DNA of 64,000 bases, taken from positions 54,788,001-54,852,000 of the forward strand of contig NC_064834.1 of NCBI RefSeq assembly GCF_024166365.1. The letters run 5' to 3'. The first letter of the stretch is position 1, and each line of letters begins with the position of its first letter. Positions 12,505 through 50,362 of this stretch are shown one piece after another. Below the pieces are notes generated by a model. The model was not told the origin of the DNA. It saw nothing but the letters and a program-made list of their open reading frames with translations, and made no database searches. The position numbers and the translations under genes were made by a program. The DNA comes from Elephas maximus indicus. Taxonomy: Eukaryota > Chordata > Mammalia > Proboscidea > Elephantidae.

Positions 12505-13590
12505 TTAATGGCTAGTGATCGAGAGCATTTCCTCGTGTGTCTGTTAGGTACCTGAATGTCTTCTTTGGTGAAGTGTCTATTCATATTTTTTGCCAATTTT
12601 TTAATTGGATTATTTATTTTTTGCTGTAGAGGTATTTGGGTTTCCTATAGATTTGAGATTTGACCTTCATCGGATATGTCATAGCCAAAATTTTTTTCCT
12701 AGTCCGTAGGTTTTCTTTTTACTCTTTTGGTGAAGTGCTTTGATGAGCATCAGTGTTTAATTTTTAGGAGATCCCATTTATCTAGCTTATCTTCTGGTGT
12801 TCATGTATTGTTAATTATTGTTTGTATGTTGTTTATGCTGTATATTAGGACCCCTAGTGTTGACTCTGTTTTTTCTTCCATGATCTTTATAGTTTTTGGT
12901 TTTACGTTTAGGTCTTTTTTCCATTTTGAATCAGTTTTTGTATATGGTGTAAGGTATGGGTCCTGTTCCATTTTTTTACAGATTGACAGAGTTTTGGCAG
13001 CATCATTTGTTAAAAGGACTGTCTTATCGCCATTTAATAGATTTGAGGCCTTTTCCCAAGATCAGGTGGCCATAAGTAGATGGATTTACATCCGGGTTCT
13101 CGATTCTGTTCCATTGGTCAGTGTGTCTGTTGTTCCAGTACCAGGCTGTTTTGAGTACCATTATCGTGTAGTAGGCTCTAAGGTCAGGTAGTGCTAGGCC
13201 TCTTAGTTTGTTCTTCTTTTTCAATAATGCTTTACTTATCTGGGGCCTCTTTCCCTTCCATATAAAGTTGATGATTAGTTTTTTCATCTCGTTAAAGAAT
13301 GCTGTTGGTATTTGGATCAGGATAGCATTGTATCTGTAGATTGCTTTGGGTAAAAATAAATAATATTATGTAATTTGTGCAAGAAACATTTAAGAGGCAA
13401 TGAACTCCATAGCTGCAATTCTGTCCATTGTCAGCATCCAGTACAATCAATGAAGGTAAAGATAATTATTAAATATCTATTTGATGGTAAAGTTTAACTT
13501 TGATTCAGACACCCTGTCTTTTAAAGGGCTTTAGTTATTTTAAAAAGTCCATAGTAAACACTAACATTTCAAAATAGGTTAAAATAAATT

Positions 13591-14727
13591 TTTATTTATA
13601 TGTTAGAAGAGATTTATACACAATTAACTAATTCTTTATAAAACAACCGCCAATCCTTGCCGAATTTCATAATCATTTCTATCTATATAGGCTTGGAAAT
13701 TTGCTGTGAAACAGTCTACAAATATTTCTTTTAAAAAGCATCACAATTATTTTAGGCAAAATAATGTTTAAAACTGAAGTCTGCATGCAAGTGAGTGGTC
13801 TCACAAGCACCTTTATCCTATAAATGATTGAAAAAAGTAATGGGAAAATGAACATTAAACTGACTTCATGAGGAAACAAAGAATGAGCACATATTCTGTA
13901 AATTTCTCGAATTCACGTAAATTTTCTATTGCTTTCGGAAGCCGTGCCATTATAGAGGATGAACCACCACAGTATGCACTCCAATGAAATAAACGGTAAC
14001 CAAACTAACATGTCATACCAAAGAGTCCCCTTGCTGTAGAAAAGATTCAAGAAGTCTCATTACATTGAATGAAGGCTTATGATACGGGCCATAACCCTAA
14101 AGAAGACAGTCTCGTCACACAAAAAGATGCTAATTCATTCATTTTAGAATTGAGTAATATCCCTTTAGTAGTATTGCTACAAAAAAAAAAAAAAATACAA
14201 GTTGGAAATATGATGGCAACATGCAAAAGTGGCCAATAGTTTTGGTCTTTGTCTGAGAACACACCCTGTAATTAACAAAGACTGGTTTTGTATCTTTAGT
14301 TCAAAAGCGTACTTCTTTTCCAAAAGGATGAGTGACCAACTGATGCCACCCCTGAGAGCAGAATCCCAACCATCAACTTGAAAGGGATATGGCTCAAAGA
14401 AGAACATGGTAACTGATTTGCCTCAGAAATAAGGAGGCAAAATTACTGTCAGAGTATCTTAAATCAAAAGGAATTTTAAAATTCAATGTTTTGGAATATT
14501 CCCCCTGAGCTATGGATGGTTTTTATATAGAGTCTCTAGTAAAATAGTGCATTCCATCATTCTAAGTTGTACTTATAAACGCTATGGTTCTTAGTGCTGA
14601 AAATAGATAAATTGTAACTCAAACAGCACAAAGTGGTAGCAATTACATGTTTCGTAGAAATCTTTGGTGAGATGCAGTCCTGCAGAAGCCTCCTCACTTT
14701 GTTTCCCTCATAATACTTCTAGATTCT
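13591..14727 (-). other. PCGF6: PCGF6 3' untranslated region (probable)
   Basis: About 1.1 kb after the stop codon without recognisable SINE or LINE sequence, in contrast to its flanks. The first canonical AATAAA on the minus strand is at 13596-13591 (plus-strand tttatt). The RNA end is inferred from this hexamer and the loss of repeat-free sequence beyond it; no cDNA was available. Confidence 0.6.
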
Positions 14728-41409
<26,682 letters not shown>

Positions 41410-41467
41410 GTCCCGGGCTGAGGCGAGGTGAGCTGGGGCTGGGCGAGGTGGCCCGAGAGCGCGGGAG

Positions 41468-41476
41468 TTTGGCGGG
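41468..41476 (+). promoter_or_regulatory. E2F-like site upstream of PCGF6
   Basis: TTTGGCGGG fits the E2F consensus TTTSSCGC except at the last base, in the form common in E2F promoters. It is 59 bp upstream of the PCGF6 start codon. Function is inferred from motif and position only. Confidence 0.45.
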
Positions 41477-41493
41477 CCACCCTTCGCTGCCAG

Positions 41494-41505
41494 TGCGCAG
41501 GCGCG
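41494..41505 (+). promoter_or_regulatory. NRF1-like site upstream of PCGF6
   Basis: TGCGCAGGCGCG differs by one base from the palindromic NRF1 core TGCGCATGCGCA-type consensus. It lies in the CpG island next to the ZNF143-like motif, a common arrangement in housekeeping promoters. Confidence 0.45.
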
Positions 41506-41523
41506 GAGGCCTGCAGGGACCGA

Positions 41524-41536
41524 TGGGAAATGTAGT
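41524..41536 (-). promoter_or_regulatory. ZNF143/THAP11-like site upstream of PCGF6
   Basis: Minus strand reads ACTACATTTCCCA, close to the ZNF143 (SBS) consensus ACTACAATTCCCA with one substitution. It lies 115 bp upstream of the ATG and in the same orientation as the gene. Confidence 0.6.
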
Positions 41537-41629
41537 TCAATGTTCCTCACCTAGCCCAAGGTACCCCTCAGGTACATAGGGCGGGGCGAGCGGGCCTTAC
41601 CTTCTTAAAGGAACCTCACCTCATTTTCC

Positions 41630-42690
41630 TTTTGAGAGGCTTGCGGCTCCTCACCGCCTTTTATAAACGATGGAATTGCTACTCTTGAAGGCAACAACAT
41701 CCGGTCTGTATCAACCTATTCTCAGAGCACCAAAGTGGTGCTAAAATGATGTTGCATTACGAATAATAACGATTTCGATTTGAATATCAGTTACGCATTT
41801 CATCTGTGGAAAACCACCTCCATCCAAGATTATTCCCATTAAGATGTATGAAGTTCAAAAAGTGGTAGCTGACAGTCAGATAGTGAGGGAGGAGCAGAAA
41901 AAAAGGACTCAATATAGACATAAGAAACAAAAAAATCGTAATTATCTGGGGCCATGTAGCCTTCATCTCATTACCCTTTCCGACCAGTATTCCTGAAGGC
42001 ATCAGCATACAAAGTATACAAAGGCACAGTTCGATAACTCTAATTGTAGCCCAAATGCCCCAGGCCTCACTAGCTTGGCCTTACAAAATAAAGCTGCTCT
42101 TCACCTATATTCAAATTTCATTGTGAATTCATAAGACTTAAGTTCATTGCACTGGGTTACTAACTGAAAGGTTGGAGGCTGGAGTCCACTCAGAGGTGCC
42201 TTGAAAGAAAGGCCTGGTGATCTACTTCTTGAAAAATGAAAAGTTAAAAAGATTAAAAAAAAAAAAAAGAAGTATGAAGTTTTTATTTTGAAATATGTAA
42301 ACTTATTATTTTGTGGAATTATATCTTGTATTGCCACAAGATGGAAATCTGATCTACAGTCAAAGACTTTTCCTTTCACATAAAGAAAAGTCAGTTATAT
42401 TTAATACAACAAACATTTATTGAGGGTCTACTGTAGCAAGCACTGAAATCTTCTCATACATTTTCTCTCCCCATTTTTAATAGGTGAGAGATTTGGAGTT
42501 GGCGTAGCTTATTCTGGCTGATTTGGATAGTGCTAGATAATGTCATTATTCTTGAAAGTGAGATTCAGGAAGGAGTCCAGTTCTCCTAACCACAAAAATA
42601 CTGAGGGTGAAATCACATCAAAACTCATATTTGAGGCAATATTATGCTGTCTCTGAGCAAAATTAACGCTAATTTGGGAGTGATGTACTT
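41630..42690. other. Intergenic between PCGF6 and TAF5, little recognised
   Basis: A partial AfroSINE-variant stretch is at about 42150-42235 (aactgaaaggttggaggctg). Otherwise nothing I can support. Confidence 0.35.
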
Positions 42691-42696
42691 ATATCT

Positions 42697-42915
42697 TAAC
42701 AGGTCTCTGAGTGGCACAAATGATTTGTACTTGGCTACTAACCTAATTACTAACCTAAAGGTTAGCAGTCTGAACCTACTCAGTGGCACTGTGGAAAAAG
42801 GCCTGGCAATCAGCTTCTGTAAAGATTACAGTCAAGAAAACCCTATGGAGCAGTTCTACTCTGTAACATGTGGGGTCAGCATGAGTTGGAATCAACTGTA
42901 AGGCAATGGGTTTGG
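42697..42915 (+). repeat. AfroSINE (older long variant)
   Basis: tctctgagtggcacaaatga head, ggcctggcaatcagcttctg middle, tail ggcaatgggtttggtt. Confidence 0.8.
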
Positions 42916-43678
42916 TTCTGAAATTCTTTCTTAGAGAACTAGTAAGGAAATCAAGTTCCTCAAATAAATTCTTCAATTAACCAATGAGGAAATCAATTAA
43001 TTCCAGTTTGGGGAACACTGAACCAGATTTGGTGTACCCATTGCTGATTCTTGACCACAGCCCACTTCTCTGCTTTACAGTCCCCAAAGTCTGGTCGCAC
43101 CTGACATATTAAAGTTGATATGGCCCAAGAAGGAAGAAAGGAAGTATCTCTTTCTGCATGGAAGGGTGTAGATCACACAGGCAGGAGGATGAGAACTGGT
43201 CTAGGGTATTGAAAGAGGGTGATTGAAGACAGAGGAAGATTGAAAGAGATAGACCTAGACACAGGAGATACTCTCTTTCCAAAGGCCTAAGTCTGTAAGA
43301 CCTTCCTCATAATTACATTGAAGTCACAGCTTCTAACCTTTCAACACTGTAAAAACTACCTGGCAAAAGAAGTGTATCTATAGTGCATTTTGTGTGCATT
43401 TTATAATATTATATAATTTCGAAGTATTATAATATGAAAATATTAGTGAAGTTTTATTTTATGTGGGAAATGTGAAATATTGAACATGCCAAAATTAAAA
43501 ATATATATATAATAAAGAATTGCATATCTTCAAAGCTGGCAAGCTGAGTGAATTATGAACTTGTACTACTGCTATTGAGTAATGTCAGTTTAGTTGGTAA
43601 ACAGAAATATCTGCAGGCTTTGTCAGTCCTATGGTATGATGGTTAGTTTTATGTGTCATCTCGGCTAGGCTATAAAAA

Positions 43679-43873
43679 CCAAAAAACCAAACCCATTGAC
43701 ATCAAGTTGATTTTGACTTGCAGCAACCTTATGTGCTACAGTGTACAACCACTCCATAGAGTTTTCTTGGCTTTAATATTTACAGAAGCAGATTGCCATA
43801 GTGCTGCTTGGTGGGTTCGAACAACCAACCTTTAGGTTAGTCATTAAGTGCAAACCATTTACACCATCCAGGG
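43679..43873 (-). repeat. AfroSINE (older variant), first of a pair in the LTR
   Basis: Minus strand. Flanked by ggctaggctataaaa (43663-43677) and actaggctacaaa (43874-43886). Confidence 0.85.
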
Positions 43874-43886
43874 ACTAGGCTACAAA

Positions 43887-44030
43887 CCAAAATGAAACTA
43901 GTTGCTATAGCGACCCCACAGGACAGAGTAGAACTGCCCCATAGGGTGGCCAAGGGGTAGCTGGTGGATTCAAACTGCCAACTTTTTGGATAGCAGCTGA
44001 GCTATTAACCATTACGCCACCAGGGCTCCA
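43887..44030 (-). repeat. AfroSINE, short form, second of a pair in the LTR
   Basis: Minus strand. A third copy of the target, ggctaggccaaaaaa, follows at 44032-44046. Confidence 0.85.
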
Positions 44031-44439
44031 TGGCTAGGCCAAAAAAAAAGTACCCAGTTATTCAATCAAACCCTAAGCTAGATGTTGCTGTGAAGGTACT
44101 TTGTAGATGTAATTAACATTTACAGTCAGTTGACTTTAAATAATCTGGGTGGACCTCATCCAGTCAGTTGAAAAGCCTAAGAGCAAAATTGAGGTTACCC
44201 TGGGGAAGAAGAAATTCCTACTGTGCACTGAAGCATCAGCTCCTGCCCAGCCTGTAGTTCAGAAGAGAGGTGCTGGCTAGAGATAGAAGTCTGATAGTCA
44301 TTTGTATTTGAATCCCATGGTAATGGGTGAAATTATCTAAGGGAAAAAATGCAGAAAGGAGGATCCAGCCGTGAAGAACTCCCATGTTTAAAGCCATGTA
44401 GAAGTAAGCTTTTTTTTTTTTTTTAATGGAAATAGACAA

Positions 44440-44730
44440 GTTGATACTTAACTCCCTAAGAAAAAATAAACATGCAAGAATAACCAGTAAAACACTACAA
44501 AAGAAAAGCTACAGGGATGGACAAACTCTACCAAACATTAAATATACTCTAAAGCCTGTTGAATTAAAACATTGTGTGTACAAGCCAGAAATAGAATAAA
44601 AAATCCAGAAATAGATGCAAGTTACATACAGAATGTCACAATATGGTAAAAGTGTCATCTCAAATCACTGGGGCGAAGATGGACTTCTTACTCAAGTTGC
44701 TAGAGAAAAAATGGTTATTTTTTTGGGAAA
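44440..44730 (+). repeat. L1 fragment
   Basis: Sense L1 ORF2-like remnant: agctacagggatggacaaac, attaaaacattgtgtgtaca. Confidence 0.5.
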
Positions 44731-45027
44731 AGAGTTAACATAGGGGATCTGGTTGGTCTTCCTTGTTGTCTCCAAGGGAATCCGGAACCATGACTAACCC
44801 CTGGTCAACCCCTGGGAATATGACTCTTGGAATGTTTGTTATGTCAATGATTGATGGTTTCCTTGCTTTCACCTGAAGCAATGGACCATGTCATCCCAGA
44901 CTGTCAGGTTGTTTTGCACAAATGTTAAGATTGATGATGTGCATGCACCTGGTTTCATTGATGGGTCCTTAGTTTCAGTTGCCATGACTGGCTGGCTGTG
45001 TAGCAAGATATATTTCCCATGTGCCCC

Positions 45028-45226
45028 CAAAACTGTTGAGTTGTTCTGACTCATGGCAATCCCATGCGTCTCAGAGTAGAATTGAGCTCCATAGGGTTTT
45101 CAATGGCTGATCTTTTTGGAAGTAGAATGCCAGGCCTTTCTTCTGAGGTGCCTCTGGTTGGACCTGAACTGCCAACTCTTCAGTTAGCAGCTGAGGGCAT
45201 TAACCATTTGAGCCATCCAGGGACTC
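45028..45226 (-). repeat. AfroSINE (older variant)
   Basis: Minus strand; agaatgccaggcctttcttc middle and gccatccagggactcc head. Confidence 0.85.
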
Positions 45227-45235
45227 CTCAATAAG

Positions 45236-47077
45236 AACCAAACCAAACCCAACCCACTGTCGACGAGTCGATCCTGACTCATAGTGACCCTACAGAACAG
45301 AGTAGAACTGCCCCATAGTGTTTCCAAGGCTGTAATTTTTTTTTTTTAATTGTGCTTTAGGTGAAAGTTTATAGATCAAGTCAGTCTCTCATACAAAAAG
45401 CCATACATAACCCGCAGTGCACTCCCAGCTGTTCTTGCCTTAATGAGACAGCACATTCCTCCTCTCCACCCTGAACTCCCCATGTCCACTCAATGAGCTT
45501 TTGTCCCCTCTTCCTTCTCATCTCGCCACCAGACAGGAGTTGCCCACATAGTCTCAGGTGTCTACTTGAGTTATGAAGTTCACTCCTCACCAGCATCGTT
45601 GTCTATCTTATAGCCCAGACCAATCCCTGTCTGTAGAGTTGCTTTCAGGAATTGTTCCAGTTTTGGCCTATCAAAGGGTTCGGGGACAAGGACCGTCAGG
45701 GTCTCTGCAGTCTCAGTCAGACCATTAAGCCTGGACTTTTTATGAGAATTTAAGATCTGCATCTCACTGTTCTCCTGCTCCATCATGGATTCTCTGCTGT
45801 GTTGCCTGTCAGGATGGGCAGTGATCGGTGGTAGCTGGGCACCGTCTAGTTCTTTGGGTCTCAGGCTGATGGATTTTCTGGTTTATGTGGCCCTTTGTGT
45901 CTCTTGGGCTCATATTTACCTTGCGTCTTTGGTGTTCTTCATTCTCCTTTGCTCCAGGTGGGCTGAGACCAATTGATGCACCTTAGATGGCCGCTTGCTA
46001 GTACTGAAGACCCTAGATGCCTCTTACCAAAGTGGAATGCAGACTGTTTTCTTAATACATTTTGTTATGCCAATTGACCTAGATGTCCCCTGAAACCATG
46101 GTCCCCAGACCTCTGTCCCTGCTACTCTGGCCTTTGAAGATTTTTGGTTGTACTCAGGAAGCTTATTTGCTTTTGGTTTAGTCCAGTTGTACTGACCATC
46201 CCTGTGTTATGTGTTGCCCTTCTCTTAACCTAAAAAATTTTTTTGTCTACTAATTTTTTTTTTATCTAGTTAGTGAATATCCCTCTCCCTCCCTCCCCAC
46301 CCTTGTAACCATCAAAGAATATTTTCTTCTGTGTTTAAACTTTATCTAGAGTTCTTATAATAGTGGTCTTATACAATATTTGTCCTTTCACAATTGACTA
46401 ATTTCACTCAGCATAATGCCTTCCAGATTCCTCCATGTTATGAAATGTTTCAGATTCATCATTGTTCTTTATTGATGCATAATATTTCGTTGTGTGAATA
46501 TACCATAATTTATTTATCCATTCATTGATGGGCACCTTGGTTGCTTCCATCTTTTTGCTATTGTAAACAGTGCTGCAACGAACATGGGTGTGCATATATC
46601 TGTTCGTGTAAAGGCTTTTATTTCTCTAGGATATATTCCAAGGAGTGAGATTGCTGGATCATATGGTAGATCTATTTCTAGTTTCTTAAGGAAGCGCCAC
46701 ATCAATTTCCAAAGTGGTTGTACCATTTTACATTCCCACCAGCAGTGTATAAGTGTTCCAGTCTCTCCTCAACCCCCTGCAACATTATTATTTCATGTTT
46801 TTTGGATTAATGCCAGCCTTGTTGGGGGTGAGATGGAATCTCATTGTAGTTTTGATTTGCATTTCTCTAATCTTTGCTCATTTTTTAATTGGGTTATTTG
46901 TCTTTTTGTTGTTGAATTTTTGCAGTATCATGTAGATTTTAGACATCAGAAAAGGCTTTAAATCTTTATGAAAGCAGACTGTCACATCTTTATCCCATGG
47001 AACAGCTGGTGGGTTCAAACCACCAACCTTTCAGTTCACAGCCAAGCACTTTAAGAAATGTACCACCAGGGCTCCCT
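45236..47077 (-). repeat. AfroSINE (long form) split by an L1
   Basis: Tail half at 45236-45335 (aaccaaacccaacccactgt...ccaaggctgtaa) and head half at about 46952-47077 (aggctttaaatctttatgaa...ccaccagggctccc). Joined, the two halves cover one long-form AfroSINE. Confidence 0.85.
45337..46950 (-). mobile_element. L1 LINE, 5'-truncated, inserted in an AfroSINE
   Basis: Minus-strand L1: poly(T), 3'UTR (tgtgctttaggtgaaagttt) then ORF2 C-terminus, with the fragment 46595-46404 containing MEATKVPINEWINKLW. Target duplication is approximately aaggctgtaa / aaggctttaa. About 1.6 kb, ORF2 incomplete. Confidence 0.85.
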
Positions 47078-47089
47078 CCCATATGACCA

Positions 47090-48350
47090 GCACTACATAA
47101 AAGATTCAGACCCTAAAACTTGAACAGGCTTTTCTGGGCAGACATACCACTTGGATCCTTGTAGTTTGCTGCTAGAGAGAAAGCACATTCTGGGCGGCCC
47201 TGGATGGGAAAGATGCAGAAGCCTATGCCTGGTCCCTCTGCACTCTGCCAATGCACATTGTTTTCCTGCTCCTTTTGCCCTGTATCCTTTGCTATAAAAA
47301 TCCTTAACCATGAGCATGACCTGCGACTAAGTCTTGTGAGCACTTTCAGTGAATTGCTAAACTTGAAGAAGTCATGGAACCTCTGAAACACATTCGAAAA
47401 AGATAAGATTAAATCCCAAATTAAATAGGGATCTAATTGGAAAACAACCAACCAACAAAAAATATCATATTGGTTCCTCTAGAAGAAAACATGGGTGAAT
47501 TTCTCTATAACCTGGGTGAAAGGAAAGGGTTTCTATCTATAATTCAAAATTCAGATGCTGGTGAGGATGTGGAGAAATTGGATGCCAGTCTTCTCAAAGA
47601 CTCCTGGAAGGAAGTGGGAGGAGAATGGGAGTAGGGGACAGGGATGAAGGGAAAATGAGAAGCAAAAAATAAAAACGGTCCTTGCAGGCACTCAATAAAC
47701 TTATTTCTATTGTGGTGTAGCAAAAATCATTGCACATGGAGTAAGTAACCTGGCAGAAGTCCCAACCTAAACCTTTGAAAGTTAATTGAGAAAGCTAGGG
47801 AAGAGGTAGACCTCATAGGGCCGGGGTGTAGGGGGTTGCTGTATTTTTGTGGGACCCAGCATCTTGGTCCAAGTGGATCCAGTTCCCAGGACCTGATTCA
47901 AGAGGTTAATGTATGCATCAGAATGTTAATTTATTATTCACAATGGAGTAAAACATCTTTCCAGTAAGCACATTTCAGCTTGTTATTCATGGTTTCTCCC
48001 ATCTATGTAGTGCCTGGAAAACTAATAAAGTAAGTTAACTAAGTTAATTAGTGAGTACTGAATCATAAAAATGAAAGCTGAATGGGTTTGAGAAAAAGGC
48101 TGAATTCTTCCCATCTCACAAGAATCTACCATCAGATTCAGGTTTGCCCTCTCTTGGCCAGTGCTGAGTAAAGGCTAACCAATTCTTGCTCATGGCTCTC
48201 TTTTTTTACACCCCATGTCTCATATTTGTACTTAAGACATCCAATTAGTTTTATATTTCAGTCCCAAGACCACATCCTGAACATCATCACTGGACTTTCT
48301 TGATTAAACATTTGCAGAACACCTTTTAAACTGAAGTAAAAATAATGAAG
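47090..48350. other. Intergenic, weak L1-like stretch only
   Basis: 47430-47600 resembles old L1 (gggtgaatttctctataacc; ggtgaggatgtggagaaatt). The remainder is unrecognised. Confidence 0.35.
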
Positions 48351-48371
48351 GACTAATTATTATGTAATAGA

Positions 48372-48546
48372 AACCCTGTTGGTGCAAAGGTTTAAGCTCT
48401 TGACTGCTAACTGAAAGGTTAGTAAAACCCACCAGCCACTCTGTGGGAGAAAGGTGTGGCAGTCTGCTTTAGTAAGGATTACAGCTTCAGAAACCCTATG
48501 GGGTCACTATGAGTCAAAATCCACTCCATGACAACAGGTTTATTTA
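48372..48546 (+). repeat. AfroSINE, long form
   Basis: aaccctgttggtgcaaaggt head. Flanking ttattatgt at about 48357 and 48546. Confidence 0.8.
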
Positions 48547-48569
48547 TTATGTGCTGGGCATCACATGGA

Positions 48570-48772
48570 GTCCCTGGGTGGCACAAATAGGTGCTCAACT
48601 ACTGGCCAAAAGGTTGGTGGCTCAAACCCACCCAAAGGCGCCTCAGAAGACAGGCCTGGTGGTCTGCTTCCGAAAGGTCACAGACTTGAATACACCATGG
48701 AGCACAGTTCTACTCTGACACACACATGGTTTGCCATGAGCTGGAATCAACTTGGGGACAACTAACAACATC
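48570..48772 (+). repeat. AfroSINE (older variant)
   Basis: gagtccctgggtggcacaaa head; tail ggggacaactaacaacatca ends like the RTE. Flanking atcacat on both sides. Confidence 0.85.
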
Positions 48773-48990
48773 AGGTATCACATACACATTTTCTCACCTA
48801 ATCCTCACAATAATTCTATGAAAAAAAAATTCTGTGATGTAGGTATTATTATTTTAGAAATTAGGCAACTGAGGTATGGTGAGTTAAGTAACTTGCTTCA
48901 GGTGATTGAGCTAGGAAGAGGTAGGCAGGGATTCAAACAAAGCCAGTAAGACCTCAAAACCCACAACCTGAACAATTGTGCTTGATCACC
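48773..48990 (-). repeat. MIR SINE
   Basis: Antisense MIR: acctaatcctcacaataatt, gaaattaggcaactgaggta. Confidence 0.65.
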
Positions 48991-49379
48991 CCAAGGCCCC
49001 AGGCTCACTTCCCTCATCTGTACCTATCCCAGAGTTGTGAGGCTCAAATGAAATAAAATATGCAGCAGGGGTTTATAACCTATGATGCATATCCCAAAAT
49101 GGCATGTTATTTTTAAGTATAAAATTAAAATGCAGTGTATTTGTAATAATGGACAACAGCATGAATGCAGAGTGTACACATTTCACAAAATTCAGGTACT
49201 TAAAAACTTTTTTTTATTGAAACATAACATATATGCTGTAAATTCACAAATCTTGAGCATGTAGCTTAATTCCTACAAAAAGTAAAAATGGCTAAAAAAA
49301 GACAAAAAAGACCACTGTCCAGGTCAAATATTAAACATTACCAGTATTTCAGAAGCTTCTCCCTGGCAAATGTGCTTTT

Positions 49380-49570
49380 GACTTAAAGACCTGGATTCGA
49401 ATCTTGACACTGTCGCTTACTTCTTGTGTGGCTTTTTCAAATCATTTAAACTCCTTGGGGCTCGGCTTCACATCTGTAATGTCGAGAAAATAGTACTTTA
49501 TAAGACTGTAAAAGGAAGTCATAAAATGTAAAACGTCTCTCACAGTACCTGGATATAGCTGGTCTGCATT
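49380..49570 (+). repeat. MIR SINE
   Basis: Sense MIR just upstream of the TAF5 promoter: cctggattcgaatcttgaca and cacagtacctgg. Confidence 0.65.
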
Positions 49571-49800
49571 AAAGGATAACTATTTTCAGACAAGATGTAA
49601 TAGGCGGTCACCAAACCATACTTCCTGCCTTTCTTTACACTTTTGAAAATTGCTCTTGGCTCCTATTCCTTTTCTCCTTTTTTTTCTCGCTCCTCCTACT
49701 GCCGTAAATTGCCCTCCAGAGCTGTCGTGAAATACTCCTTCCCCGCCCTCCATGTGGCGAAAACGCAACCACGCTTGACGGCGCGAACTGGCTCAGCCGC

Positions 49801-49811
49801 AAGATGGCGGC
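49801..49811 (+). promoter_or_regulatory. TAF5: YY1-like motif over the TAF5 start codon
   Basis: AAGATGGCGGC, the full YY1 core, with the ATG inside it. Such sites just downstream of the start of transcription are known to position YY1 in TATA-less promoters. It also gives a purine at -3 (A) and G at +4, a good Kozak context. Confidence 0.6.
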
Positions 49812-50362
49812 GCTGGCGGAGGAGCAGACGGAGGTGGCGGTCAAGCTAGAGCCTGAGGGACCGCCAACGCTGCTACCTCCGCAGGCAGGGGACGGCGCTG
49901 GCGAGGGTGGCGGCGGCACTACCAACAACGGCCCCAACGGTGGCGGCGGGAACGTTGCGGCGGCGTCGTCGGCCGGTGGGGATGGCGGGACCCCAAAGCC
50001 CGTGGTGGCTGTCTCCACCGTTGCCCCGGCGGGGGCGGCCCCGGTGCCCGCCGCAGCTCCGGAGGTCGGTGCTCCCCACGACCGACAGACTCTGCTGGCA
50101 GTGCTGCAGTTCCTACGGCAGAGCAACCTCCGCGAGGCCGAAGAGGCTCTGCGCCGCGAAGCCCGGCTGTTGGAGGAGGCAGTGGCGGGCTCCGGAGCCC
50201 CAGGAGAAGCGGACGGTACCGGGGCCGAGGCGGCTAGCGCACTTCTCAGCCGAGTCACCGCCTCGGCCCCCGGCCCGGCAGCCCCCGACCCTCCGAGCAC
50301 CGGCGCGTCGGGGGTCGTCACTGTCTCGGGCTCAGCCTCAGGTACTGCGGCTCCGGGGAAAG
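49804..50362 (+). CDS. TAF5: TAF5 coding exon 1
   Basis: 559 nt, ending in phase 1. Holds the Gly/Ala-rich N-terminus and the LisH motif (DRQTLLAVLQFLRQSNLREA at about 93-112). The ATG is the first in the CpG island in AAGATGGCGGC context. The donor is GGAAAG|GTGAGC. A second in-frame donor-like TCAG|GTACTG lies 21 nt upstream (exon end 50341). Confidence 0.96.

Larger units (their letters stand above)
10633..13350 (-). mobile_element. L1 LINE, 5'-truncated, with target-site duplication
   Basis: Minus-strand L1 with its 3'UTR (about 10640-11640) and the C-terminal part of ORF2 (11640-13345). The fragment 13287-13024 translates to an ORF2 stretch with NFIWKGKRPQISKALL and TAWYWNNRHTDQWNRIENP. 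A 16-bp duplication taaaaataaataatat flanks it (10617-10632, 13351-13366). It is 5' truncated and interrupted by two AfroSINEs, so it cannot transpose. Confidence 0.9.
43636..44255 (+). repeat. MLT2-like solo LTR carrying two AfroSINEs
   Basis: Begins tatgatggttagttttatgt and resumes after the SINEs with ctagatgttgctgtgaaggt and cctcatccagtcagttgaaa. Same LTR class as 7974-8488 but in opposite orientation. The 3' end is lost near 44255. Confidence 0.7.

Noticed and set aside
12727-13191. Plus-strand 154-aa open frame.
   Set aside because: Lies antisense to L1 ORF2; the real coding sense is the minus-strand L1 remnant.
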